A stretch of 64,000 nt of DNA from Peribacillus frigoritolerans (lineage in GTDB: Bacteria; Bacillota; Bacilli; Bacillales; DSM-1321): contig JAUPFL010000002.1 of NCBI GenBank assembly GCA_030562215.1, positions 248,001 through 312,000 of the forward strand, given 5' to 3'. A model generated the notes under the pieces. The model ran no database searches and was not told the DNA's origin. It saw nothing but the letters and a program-made list of their open reading frames with translations. Both the position numbers and the translations under genes were made by a program. Shown here piece after piece: positions 37,470 through 46,227 of the stretch (position 1 is its first letter; each line of letters starts with the position of its first letter).

Positions 37470-40400
37470 GTGGAGTTTTTTACTAAGTGGTCGTTTAAAA
37501 ACAAGGCTGCCGTTTTATTGGTAACCATATTTATTTTGTTGATAGGAGTTGTCAGTTATTTTAAGCTGCCGATGGAATTTTTGCCATCTGCCGATAATCC
37601 ACAAGTTACGATTATCACAATGGGGCAGGGCACCGATTCGAAAACGATGGAAGCACAAGTTACAGAACCGATTGAAAGCGCCGTTACGGGAGTTAAAGGA
37701 AAGAGTTCTATATCCTCCACCACCGGAGATGGATTTTCAAAAGTAGATCTATTCTTTGAGGCCGGATCGGATATGAAACAAGCGAAACTGGACGTTCAAG
37801 AGGCTTTAGGCAGTGTAGCATTGCCACAAAGCATGTCAAAGCCTACTGTTACACAGTTAAATACATCAATGATTCCCATTTCATTTGTATCTGTTACTTT
37901 TAAGGATGGAATAACAGCTGAAAATATAGACTTTACCAAGAAAGAATTGGAGCCTCTCTATAAAGAGATTAAAGGGGTTTCGGATGTACAGACATTTGGG
38001 GTTTCCCAATCCGTTCTTTCAGTCAAAGTGGATAATGAAGAGTTGGCTAAAAAGAAAGTCTCCATTCAAGATGTCATGAACGTCCTTAACGGTCAGAATA
38101 CAGCTCTGGCCGTAGGTGAAAAAGTGATTGATGGGAAGGCAAGTAACATCAAGGTTATCGGGGATTTAACAAGTATTGAAAAATTAAAAGCGTTAAAGGT
38201 CACTCCAAATGTCACACTTGGAGAAATAGCAAAAGTTGAAGAAGCGAATGATGGTAACCTCATCAGTCGTTTTAATGGTAAGGAAAGCATTGATTTAAGC
38301 ATTATCAAGGACAGTCAATCAAATGCTGTCACAATCAGTAAAGAGGTTGAAAAAGTAGCAAAAGAAATTAATGAAAAGTATAGTGACCAGAAATCGGTCA
38401 TTTATTTATCTACAGCTGATATGGTGGAGACTTCCGTTCAGACGATGGTAAAAGAAGTTCTGCTGGGTGCGCTATTCGCTACGATTGTAATCATGGTGTT
38501 TTTACGGAATGTACGATCTACATTCATTACAATCGTATCCATACCGCTATCTCTTGGCTTTACGTTATTTTTACTGTCATTGTCGGGAGTGACGCTGAAT
38601 ATTTTGACGCTGGGCGGTGTCGCTGTAGCGATCGGGCGCTTGGTGGACGATAGTATTGTTGTTATTGAGAATATTTTCCGGAAAATGCAGCAGGAGAAGA
38701 TTTCAGTCGAATTGGTGATGGATGCAACGAAAGAGGTGGGAGTGGCAATAACAGCTTCAACCCTTACTACTGTAGCCGTTTTCTTGCCGGTTGCTTTATT
38801 GAATGGAGGACTTCAAGAGTTTCTTCTGCCTTTCGCTTTGACTGTCACTTATTCATTGCTGGCTTCTTTAATTGTGGCATTGACGGTTGTTCCGTTAATG
38901 AGCGCAGGGTTGCTGAAAAGGACGGAGCTGCCAAAACATCGACCTGCCAAGCGTTTTACCAAACTGGTTACTTGGTCACTGAATCATAAATCGGTTGTCC
39001 TGATTGTTGCGATGCTGTTGTTTGCCGGTTCCGTTGGTACATATTTTGCCATGCCAAAAGGGGCGATTGATAATTCTTCAGCAGACTATGTCTCCGTGAC
39101 ATTAACTTATCCAAATGATCAGCCCTATGAAAGAGTAAAGGAAAAAGCGATTGAACTAGAAGAAACGATGCAGGGTATGAGTGAAGTGGATAATATTTTC
39201 ATGCAATTAGGAAACTCTGCCGAGATGGCACAATATGGCGAAGTCGCATCACCTACAGAAGCGATTTTCGGCATCCTGGTGAAGGATAAGGCAAATGTGG
39301 ATACAATCCTGGAAAAAGTGGAAAAGGAACAAGAAAACTATCCTGATGCGAAGCTTACGGCCCAAGCCTCTTCATTTATGATGGGGGCATCAAAGACGAA
39401 CATTACGATAGATGTGATCGGCAGTAATGTTGAAGATTTGGAACTGACGGCCAATAAGGTCAAAGAAAGTATTCAGGATATTAAAGGAATCGAAGAGGTT
39501 ACAACGAACCAAGATGAAAAGAAAACCATTTATTCATTCACTGTAGATCCGGCTAAAGGCAATACAGAACAAATCGGTCAACAATTAGGTATCATGCTCA
39601 ATAAAACTCCTATCGGCAATATAACTTTACAGGATAAGCAGACACCTGTCGTCCTTGAACCAATCTTGGATCCTAAAAAACCGGAGGATTTAAAAAGCAT
39701 TCCGATCATGACAGAGGGCGGTCTAGCTCCTGTGTCCAAGGTTGCTTCTTTAAAGAGTGAAGAGAGTGCAACGACGCAGTTCCATAAAGATGGAGAAACA
39801 TATCTTCAATTAACGGCAACGGTCGATCCGACTAAACTTTCCGATATTGCAAGCAAAATAAATCTTGAGATATTTGGAGATAAGGAGAACAACGGCCTTG
39901 ATATTCCGAATGATGTTGAAGTTTTAGTCGGGGGAGCCAGTGCTCAGCAGACAGATGATTTTACCGATTTGTTCCTTACGATGTTAATATCGATCGGCAT
40001 TGTCTTTTTGATCATGGTTATCACATTTAAATCGATCAAAGCACCGATCGCCATTCTATTTTCCTTGCCCTTTGCTGCTATTGGAGCGGTATTAGGATTG
40101 GTTATCAGTAGAATTCCAGTGGATATTACAGCACTGCTGGGTGCTCTCATGTTAATTGGAATTGTTGTGACAAACGCGATTGTGCTTCTGGATCGGGTCA
40201 AACAAAACGAAGAAAAAATGATCATCCGTGATGCAATCGTCGAAGCGACGGCTACAAGATTCCGTCCGATCATAATGACGGCTGTAGCAACGATTTGTGC
40301 CATGCTTCCGCTTTTATATAAAAAAGCGGAAACAGGGAGCTTGGTTTCACAAAGTTTAGCGATCGTTGTCATTGGCGGGCTAGCTGTTTCCACACTGCTC

Positions 40401-40505
40401 ACACTTATCGTCATTCCATGTATATACGAATTGCTGTACTATAAAAAATCGAAAAGACAGAGAAGGAAAAAGAGAGAACCCGTAAGCGAACAAATAGAGA
40501 TGTAA
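37470..40505 (+). CDS. RND family efflux transporter (SwrC/AcrB-like)
   Basis: 1011 residues, uninterrupted. FKNKAAVLLVTIFILLIGVVSYF is TM1, two large extracytoplasmic loops follow, and the TM4 region GVAVAIGRLVDDSIVVIENIFR carries the paired Asp residues for proton transfer. The second half repeats the fold (IGIVVTNAIVLLDRVKQ). GTG start at 37470 after CAGGGGTG. In B. subtilis the SwrC/YerP homologue exports surfactin and other lipophilic compounds; no periplasmic adaptor gene is adjacent. Confidence 0.93.
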   Translation: MEFFTKWSFKNKAAVLLVTIFILLIGVVSYFKLPMEFLPSADNPQVTIITMGQGTDSKTMEAQVTEPIESAVTGVKGKSSISSTTGDGFSKVDLFFEAGSDMKQAKLDVQEALGSVALPQSMSKPTVTQLNTSMIPISFVSVTFKDGITAENIDFTKKELEPLYKEIKGVSDVQTFGVSQSVLSVKVDNEELAKKKVSIQDVMNVLNGQNTALAVGEKVIDGKASNIKVIGDLTSIEKLKALKVTPNVTLGEIAKVEEANDGNLISRFNGKESIDLSIIKDSQSNAVTISKEVEKVAKEINEKYSDQKSVIYLSTADMVETSVQTMVKEVLLGALFATIVIMVFLRNVRSTFITIVSIPLSLGFTLFLLSLSGVTLNILTLGGVAVAIGRLVDDSIVVIENIFRKMQQEKISVELVMDATKEVGVAITASTLTTVAVFLPVALLNGGLQEFLLPFALTVTYSLLASLIVALTVVPLMSAGLLKRTELPKHRPAKRFTKLVTWSLNHKSVVLIVAMLLFAGSVGTYFAMPKGAIDNSSADYVSVTLTYPNDQPYERVKEKAIELEETMQGMSEVDNIFMQLGNSAEMAQYGEVASPTEAIFGILVKDKANVDTILEKVEKEQENYPDAKLTAQASSFMMGASKTNITIDVIGSNVEDLELTANKVKESIQDIKGIEEVTTNQDEKKTIYSFTVDPAKGNTEQIGQQLGIMLNKTPIGNITLQDKQTPVVLEPILDPKKPEDLKSIPIMTEGGLAPVSKVASLKSEESATTQFHKDGETYLQLTATVDPTKLSDIASKINLEIFGDKENNGLDIPNDVEVLVGGASAQQTDDFTDLFLTMLISIGIVFLIMVITFKSIKAPIAILFSLPFAAIGAVLGLVISRIPVDITALLGALMLIGIVVTNAIVLLDRVKQNEEKMIIRDAIVEATATRFRPIIMTAVATICAMLPLLYKKAETGSLVSQSLAIVVIGGLAVSTLLTLIVIPCIYELLYYKKSKRQRRKKREPVSEQIEM

Positions 40506-40516
40506 GGAAGCTTAAT

Positions 40517-40562
40517 AAAAAAGTTTGTAGAGAAAGCGGCATTTTCTTTACAAACTTTTTTA
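40517..40562. terminator. Terminator after RND gene
   Basis: AAAAAAGTTTGTA...TACAAACTTTTTT long stem-loop. Confidence 0.9.
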
Positions 40563-40748
40563 GTTCATGCTTTTTTAAAATAATGGTTGACTTTATTCCA
40601 ACCTGTAACTAAAATGATTACAGCAGGTAGTGAAACAATCGACTGTGTAGTAACTGAATGCAATGTTCTTATATTAATTTTTTTTGCTCTATATTGTAAC
40701 TGATTCGGTTACAAGTTTAACTGAAAATGTAAAGTGAGGGAATATATT

Positions 40749-41399
40749 ATGACAGTGAAAATTAAAGCGTATTCTGATTTTATTTGCCCATTTTGTTTTT
40801 TAGGTAAAGGACCTTTGGACGAAATCGTGAAAGAAAAGGATGTAGAAGTGGAATGGATGCCATTTGAATTGCGTCCGAGTCCATATGCCAAAATCGATCC
40901 ATGGAAGGAACCCGATAAGTTGAATTCATGGGATTCTTACATTATTCCTGCTGCGAAAAAGCTAGGGGTTGATATGCGTTTACCCAATGTCTCCCCGCAT
41001 CCATATACACATTTGGCATTCGAAGGGTGCCATTTTGCAAAGGAGCACGGAAAAGGGAACGAATTCCACAACAGAGTATTTACAGCGTTTTTTCAAGAGG
41101 AACAAAATATTGAAGATATTGAAGTATTGATTAAACTAGCGGGTGAAGTTGAGCTTCCTGTAGATGCCTTTAGAGAAGCTTTAGTATCACGAAAGTATCG
41201 GGAAGTGCATCAACAAGCACTCAAACATGCTTATGAAGAAGCAGACATCAGGGCTGTCCCGACGTTTATTATTGGTGATGAAGTTATTCAAGGACTAGCC
41301 AGCAAAGAAAGGTTGGCACAAGTCATTGAGAAGGAAGAAGCGAAAAATAAACGGAATGAATTTGAGGGCTTGCAATGTGACGTTAAGGGGAATTGCTAA
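40749..41399 (+). CDS. DsbA family oxidoreductase, FrnE-like
   Basis: About 216 residues. YSDFICPFCFLGKGPLDEI has the CPFC redox motif near residue 14 and RAVPTFIIGDEVIQG the cis-Pro region; the helical insert ELRPSP and HLAFEGCHFAKEHG match FrnE/2-hydroxychromene isomerase-type thioredoxin folds. No signal peptide, so cytosolic. ATG at 40749 is preferred over an upstream in-frame start because GAGGG lies 9 bp before it. Confidence 0.92.
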   Translation: MTVKIKAYSDFICPFCFLGKGPLDEIVKEKDVEVEWMPFELRPSPYAKIDPWKEPDKLNSWDSYIIPAAKKLGVDMRLPNVSPHPYTHLAFEGCHFAKEHGKGNEFHNRVFTAFFQEEQNIEDIEVLIKLAGEVELPVDAFREALVSRKYREVHQQALKHAYEEADIRAVPTFIIGDEVIQGLASKERLAQVIEKEEAKNKRNEFEGLQCDVKGNC

Positions 41400-41484
41400 T
41401 AACGTTTTTACTGTCAGGGAAATGCGAATTTACAACAGTAAGGTCATTTCAAGCTACTTAAAATAGGGCTTGATTACAATACAG

Positions 41485-41546
41485 AAAAACCCCTTTTATC
41501 AAACAATAAAACCTTTTCTTTTACTGTTTAATATAAAAGGGGTATT
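41485..41546. terminator. Bidirectional terminator with long loop
   Basis: AAAACCCCTTTTAT pairs with ATAAAAGGGGTATTTT across about 30 bases, between convergent genes. Confidence 0.65.
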
Positions 41547-42184
41547 TTAATGTAATTCCAGTTGAATTGTAGTAACATTATTAGAATCATCAACCCATAA
41601 ATAAGCATTTTTACATTTATGCGCGAAATATCTAATGGCAAAAGCATCTTTTAAATAATCTTTTAAGGTCCAATTGTATAAGGCGAGCGAGATTATTGGC
41701 CCCTTTGATGTGTTTTTTAAACAATCTAACACCTTATCGAACTCCATATCTTCGTATTTCTCTATAAATTCAGGTATTATCTTGTATGATTTTTGTGGTT
41801 TCCATTCATATTGTGATGTGCTAATTGTCCCATATAAATTTTTTATTATTGGATTTATGTGACTCGACCTGATCAAGGAGAGAGATTCTTGATTCGGCTT
41901 ATTTAACATTATTTCTGATGGTAATTCGTTTTCTAATACAATCTTGGTGTTGTCAAAATGCATAATAATTTCTTCGATGACTTGATTATCAATTCTAGTA
42001 TCGACAAATAACGAAGTAACACTATTTTCATCTTGGCAACCCAACAGTAAAAAGAATTGAGTTAATAGTGAATATTTTTTTGGACATTTAAATTAGGGGT
42101 AAATTCTCTGATCTTGAAATCTGAAAAACTGTCTGTATGGTCTTCGAACTGATTATTAGCTTCAAAAGGTTTCAACCATTCCAT
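41547..42184 (-). CDS. Unknown cytosolic protein, AT-rich (frameshifted)
   Basis: About 212 residues after one A is added in the run at 42075-42081, which joins MEWLKPFEANNQFEDHT...NVQK to KYSLLTQFFLLLGCQDENSVTSLFVD. The ATG at 42184 follows AGGTGGG. Acidic and Asn/Lys-rich, with no signal peptide or membrane helix and no recognised domain. Starts 22 bp after the secreted-protein gene on the same strand, so likely co-transcribed. Lower GC than neighbours. Confidence 0.6.
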
Positions 42185-42206
42185 TAGTAGCCCACCTAGT
42201 ATGTTT

Positions 42207-42773
42207 TTATTTAACCTCAAAATAACTATAACCATTTGCAATGGCTGAATAAGTACCATTTTTTACTGTCCTGAACGTTCCACCTAGTTTTGCACGGTAT
42301 TTTCCAGTAGACAATCGGTCAGATGATTCATTTCTAATTGTGGAAGTTGGTCGGTTTATAGGATAACTGAAAATGTGAGTTTTATAATTTTTCCAACCGC
42401 CATTAAGAAATCCGTGATGTTTTTGTATTGTAACTTTTACATTGCTATAAGCTATTACATCTCCACCAACTTGTATTGTCCAAGGGCAATAGGCAGATTT
42501 ACTTATGACATAACAGCCAACCGTTCCGCGTGCGAAAGAAAGTCCGTATGGAGTGATAACTGATTTATTTCCATTAGAAAGCCTATTTGGTGAATAATCA
42601 GTGTTTGCAAGATTTGGTAGTGAATCCAAGTCTATTGTTGGCTCTGCCTCTTGTATTATTACTTCTACTTCTGTTAATACTTTAGATGGACCTGTTTCTT
42701 CTGCTTTTGTTTGATTATGAAAACTAGCGAATAAAAGTACTGAAAATAAAAATAGAAAAAGCACTTTTCTCAT
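42207..42773 (-). CDS. Secreted protein of unknown function
   Basis: 188 residues. A clear signal peptide (RKVLFLFLFSVLLFASFHNQTKA with an A-x-A-like end) precedes an acidic stretch and a C-terminal region with FARGTVGCYVISKSAYCPW, GGDVIAYSNVKVTIQKHHG and NGTYSAIANGYSYFEVK, which looks like a small beta-sheet domain with one Cys pair. No family recognised. AT-rich, with a partner gene immediately downstream. Confidence 0.72.
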   Translation of the reverse strand: MRKVLFLFLFSVLLFASFHNQTKAEETGPSKVLTEVEVIIQEAEPTIDLDSLPNLANTDYSPNRLSNGNKSVITPYGLSFARGTVGCYVISKSAYCPWTIQVGGDVIAYSNVKVTIQKHHGFLNGGWKNYKTHIFSYPINRPTSTIRNESSDRLSTGKYRAKLGGTFRTVKNGTYSAIANGYSYFEVK

Positions 42774-43037
42774 GCCCCTAAATAATTATTTTCCATAATA
42801 AAATCATATATTTGTGGATTTATTACAAAAACTAAAAAGGTAGATATAATCATCAGAAGGTGTTTTTTATGTTATATATACCTATATAGTTAAATTATTA
42901 CATAGTGTATCATAGTTTTTTGTAAAAACATAGGTCTTTTTGCCTGGATGTTTTTGTTTTTTACTTGATTTATAGGACATTTATATTATCTTTAAAATGA
43001 AGACGGACTGTTTAATATAATTAACGGAGGTAAATAA
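42774..43037. other. AT-rich intergenic stretch without a gene
   Basis: The divergent promoter region between the secreted-protein gene and the Fur-controlled unit. I see AT-rich DNA and no convincing reading frame or hairpin. Confidence 0.5.
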
Positions 43038-43067
43038 TTGACAATGAGAATCATTTTCATTTATAGT
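43038..43067 (+). promoter_or_regulatory. Promoter overlapped by a Fur box
   Basis: TTGACA (43038-43043) and TATAGT (43062-43067) are 18 bp apart. Between them, TGAGAATCATTTTCA (43045-43059) matches the Bacillus 7-1-7 Fur box TGATAATNATTATCA at 13 of 15 positions. Fur-Fe would block this promoter, so the downstream flavodoxin unit should be iron-repressed. Confidence 0.8.
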
Positions 43068-43111
43068 GGGACGTGTAATGAAATTAATTCTCAATTAGGA
43101 AGGTGATATGG

Positions 43112-43723
43112 ATGAAGGTATTCATTGGTTATGTCAGTTTATCCGGTAATACCGAGAAAATGGCTATACACATAAAGAATAGAATGAAGGCTTTCGGCTG
43201 TGAAGTATATATGGAGAGATTGGATACTGTTGAAGTTGATGCCTTAAAGGATTTTGATTTGGCCTTTATTGGTTTATATACATGGAATCTTGAAGATTTA
43301 CCGTATGAAGTAAACGAGTTTTATGAAGAAATTGACCAAGTGGACTTTGCTGGAGTGAAAGTTGCATTCTTTGGTGCCGGCGACCTGACCCATTCGAAAC
43401 CCTGCGCCGCGATAGATATCCTTTCCGATAAAATGATGCGATTTGGATTTGATGTATATGATCGAGTATTGAAAGTACACCATGAAAGCAGTACATACGC
43501 ACAATGGAGGAAATGCGAAGACTTTGCAGAGCATGCCCTTATATGGGGAAGCAATAGGAAGAAGTGGAGATTCTTCATGTGGGATCGGATGCTAGGCAGC
43601 CCCAAATACCAAAAGTCTGTATTTTTGTTAAGGAGGGTCCTTGATGATTACCCAATTAAGTGCAAAGGGAGAAGCAAAAAAGAGGAACTTATACAAGAAC
43701 TTCTGAAATTCGGGATTTTTTAA
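43112..43723 (+). CDS. Flavodoxin-domain protein, Fur-controlled
   Basis: About 203 residues. The FMN phosphate loop is YVSLSGNTEKMA (S/T-x-S-G-N-T). FIGLYTWNLEDLPYE and FFGAGDLTHSKPCAAIDIL are the other two FMN-contact loops of flavodoxins. A basic C-terminal tail of about 55 residues (from WGSNRKKWRF) extends beyond the flavodoxin fold. ATG at 43112 follows AGGAAGGTG. Replacement of ferredoxin by flavodoxin under iron limitation fits the Fur box. Confidence 0.9.
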   Translation: MKVFIGYVSLSGNTEKMAIHIKNRMKAFGCEVYMERLDTVEVDALKDFDLAFIGLYTWNLEDLPYEVNEFYEEIDQVDFAGVKVAFFGAGDLTHSKPCAAIDILSDKMMRFGFDVYDRVLKVHHESSTYAQWRKCEDFAEHALIWGSNRKKWRFFMWDRMLGSPKYQKSVFLLRRVLDDYPIKCKGRSKKEELIQELLKFGIF

Positions 43724-43803
43724 AAAATATAATAAACAACTATACGAGCTTCCGATCGTAGTTTTGCAGAAGGAATTCAATCACTTGAGAGGTGAATTAA
43801 AAA

Positions 43804-43953
43804 ATGTCTAGGAGAAGGAAATCTTATACTGAACTGCTAAAGGAAAACCGTGAACTTCTGTTGCATGACAAAATTGAAGTGGAACGCATCTATACAAAAA
43901 TCGATCAAAAAGCCATCAATGAAAAAAAGGGCAGTAAGCAAGTACAATCATGA
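43804..43953 (+). CDS. FbpB-like Fur-regulated small basic protein
   Basis: 49 residues, strongly charged: RRRKSYTELLKENRELLLHD, then KIEVERIYTKIDQK. The pattern (basic start, L-x-x-N-R/K-x-E-L-L-x-D-K, then IEKxID) matches the FbpB family, which in B. subtilis helps the FsrA small RNA silence iron-rich enzymes. GAGAGGTGA precedes the ATG by 8 bp. It lies 80 bp after the flavodoxin and probably shares its Fur-regulated transcript. Confidence 0.72.
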   Translation: MSRRRKSYTELLKENRELLLHDKIEVERIYTKIDQKAINEKKGSKQVQS

Positions 43954-43967
43954 TTGGTCAAAATTTG

Positions 43968-44100
43968 AACGTTGATTGAAACGTCGGGCACTCGCTTTCT
44001 GCGGACAGTTCCGCCCTCAGGGGTCTTTGCGTGTGGGGTCTCCCATGGACACGCTTTTCCCGCAGGAGTCTCGTACCTTCCGTTCCAATTAACTGGAGTT
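43968..44100. repeat. Dispersed Bacillaceae repeat element, full-length copy
   Basis: GCACTCGCTTTCTGCGG ... GGGGTCTCCC ... CGCAGGAGTCTCGTACCTTCCG with AACGTTGATT at the left and CCAATTAAC at the right. Same family as 20397-20528; sits directly upstream of the amplified array. Confidence 0.75.
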
Positions 44101-44239
44101 GTGTTTTAAGAAGTATTGTAAGGAAACTGGCTCTTTTCCAATTCGTCAACAGTCTGGCGGTTCCATCAATTATTCGAAAGGAGTTTCGGATTGCTCTCAC
44201 CCCGAACCAAGATTTTTAAAGTGAACTTGGATATCCTTT

Positions 44240-45465
44240 ATGTTTTTTTACTGTAATCCTTAATGGATTGAAGAAATATGTGACACTCCTGCCGAGTAAC
44301 TGGCTTGCCGAGATCCCACAGGCGCTTGCTTTGATGAGGCTTGGCAGGCAGTCGGCGGAAAGGGAGCGGATTTCTGAAATCAGCTGGAACGTTTGTTAAG
44401 AAGAAACTGTAGGCTGGACTCATTCCAAACCATGCTTAAGACAAGGCTTGATGTTTTTTTACTGTAATCCTTAATGGATTGAAGAAATATGCGACACTCC
44501 TGCCGAAAAACTGGCTAGCCGAGACCCCACAGACGCTTGCTTTGATGAGGCTCGGCAGACAGTCGGCGGAAAGGGAGCGGATTTCTGAAATCAGCTGGAA
44601 CGTTTGTTAAGAAGAAACTGTAGGCTGGACTCATTCCAAACCATGCTTAAGACAAGGCTTGATGTTTTTTTACTGTAATCCTTAATGGATTGAAGAAATA
44701 TGCGACACTCCTGCCGAAAAACTGGCTAGCCGAGACCCCACAGACGCTTGCTTTGATGAGGCTCGGCAGACAGTCGGCGGAAAGGGAGCGGATTTCTGAA
44801 ATCAGCTGGAACGTTTGTTAAGAAGAAACTGTAGGCTGGACTCATTCCAAACCATGCTTAAGACAAGGCTTGATGTTTTTTTACTGTAATCCTTAATGGA
44901 TTGAAGAAATATGCGACACTCCTGCCGAAAAACTGGCTTGCCGAGACCCCACAGGCGCTTGCTTTGATGAGGCTCGGCAGGCAGTCGGCGGAAAGGGAGC
45001 GGATTTCTGAAATCAGCTGGAACGTTTGTTAAGAAGAAACTGTAGGCTGTACTCATTCCAAACCATGTTTAAGACAAGGCTTGATGTTTTTTTACTGTAA
45101 TCCTTGATGGATTGAAGAAATATGCGACACTCCTGCCGAAAAACTGGCTAGCCGAGACACCACAGACGCTTGCGTCGAGGAGGCTCGGCAGGCAGTCGGC
45201 GGAAAGGAGCGGATTTCTGAAATCAGCTGGAACGTTTGTTAAGAAGAAACTGTAGGCTGTACTCATTCCAAACCATGTTTAAGACAAGGCTTGATGTTTT
45301 TTACTGTAATCCTTAATGGATTGAAGAAATATGCGACACTCCTGCCGAAAAACTGGCTAGTCGAGACCCCACAGACGCTTGCGTCGAGGAGGCTCGGCAG
45401 GCAGTCGGCGGAAAGGGAGCGGATTTCTGAAATCAGCTGAAACGTTTGTTAAGAAAAACTGTAAG
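44240..45465. repeat. Tandem array: six copies of a 211-bp unit
   Basis: Copies start at 44240, 44451, 44662, 44873, 45084 and 45294. Copies 2 and 3 look identical over their full length; others differ at a few bases, and copy 5 is 210 bp. Each begins with a T run and CTGTAATCCTTAATGGATTG and contains GCGACACTCCTGCCG, GACCCCACAGACGCTTG, CGGCAGACAGTCGGCGG and GAAATCAGCTGGAACG. Read backwards the unit is the dispersed repeat family (CGCTCC-CTTTCCGCCG ... GGGGTCTCGG ... GGCAGGAGTGTCGC). Short open frames inside are repeat artefacts. No gene is seen in 43954-45747. Confidence 0.93.
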
Positions 45466-45543
45466 CAAACTCGATTTATATGGTTTTTTTATTGTTTTAG
45501 GAAACCCTTATTGGTTTTCTGAAATTAACTGGCACTTTTTAAA

Positions 45544-45583
45544 ACTTCAGGCAAACTGACTTTTCTTCAAGTTTGCCTGAAGT
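45544..45583. other. Perfect 14-bp hairpin
   Basis: ACTTCAGGCAAACT and AGTTTGCCTGAAGT flank a 12-base loop, just upstream of a terminator and after the repeat array. Possibly part of an untranslated RNA. Confidence 0.55.
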
Positions 45584-45586
45584 CTG

Positions 45587-45618
45587 AACCGAAATCCATT
45601 TTTGATTTCGGTTTTTTC
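45587..45618 (+). terminator. Terminator hairpin
   Basis: AACCGAAATC...GATTTCGGTT followed by TTTTTC. Confidence 0.85.
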
Positions 45619-45747
45619 TTTTGGGGCTGTTATTTAATGCTGTTGTTTTCCATATTCAACAAACAATGAAGTTAGTTGAAGAAGGAGGTATTTTCCGGTT
45701 GGTTGCCGAATAAAAATCCTTTAGGTACAACTTAGGGGGAGTGCAAA

Positions 45748-46200
45748 TTGAAAAATGTAATAGATGGAATCAATCATTGGATAGGTTTTATACCTGAAGA
45801 GTTCAACCGGATGACAGAAAAAGAATTAAATCATCGACCAATGCCACACAAATGGTCCCCAAAAGAGATTTTAGGACATCTATGCGATTCTGCATTGAAC
45901 AATATGAGCAGGTTTATCAAGATTCAGTACGAAGAACAGCCATATGTTATACAAACATATAATCAAGACCAATGGGTATTAGCTCAGAATTACCAAGAGC
46001 GACCATTGGATGAGATCGTTAACCTTTTTGTGCTTTAAATAAGCAAATCATTCATATAATAACGAATACACCAAATGATAGATTATCTAATCTTTGTGAT
46101 ATAGGGAATAATCAACTAAAATCATTGGAGTGGCTAATAAAAGATTATCTAGAACATATGGAACATCATATTAACAATCAAATCCTAATTAAAAAATAGT
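45748..46200 (+). CDS. DinB family protein (frameshifted)
   Basis: About 150 residues. NELNHRPMPHKWSPKEILGHLCDSA shows the DinB/YfiT metal-site His in the W-S-x-x-E-x-x-x-H-L motif, and the C-terminal WLIKDYLEHMEHHINNQ gives the other two His ligands. The break is near 46030 (G missing before CTT). TTG start at 45748 after AGGGGGA. Members are metal-binding four-helix proteins, some of them thiol transferases. The stop codon is inside the following terminator. Confidence 0.8.
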
Positions 46201-46224
46201 GACCTATATAGGTCACTATTTTTT
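46192..46224. terminator. Bidirectional terminator overlapping dinB stop
   Basis: AAAAAATAGTGACCTA directly meets TATAGGTCACTATTTTTT; perfect stem between convergent genes. Confidence 0.9.
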
Positions 46225-46227
46225 AAT

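Noticed and set aside
44238..45266. Minus-strand open frames of 60-84 codons inside the 211-bp units
   Set aside because: They repeat with the DNA unit, have no ribosome site, and change with every indel; they are by-products of the repeat.
44240..45465. CRISPR array
   Set aside because: Units are contiguous 211-bp repeats with no short repeat/unique spacer alternation, and there are no cas genes nearby.
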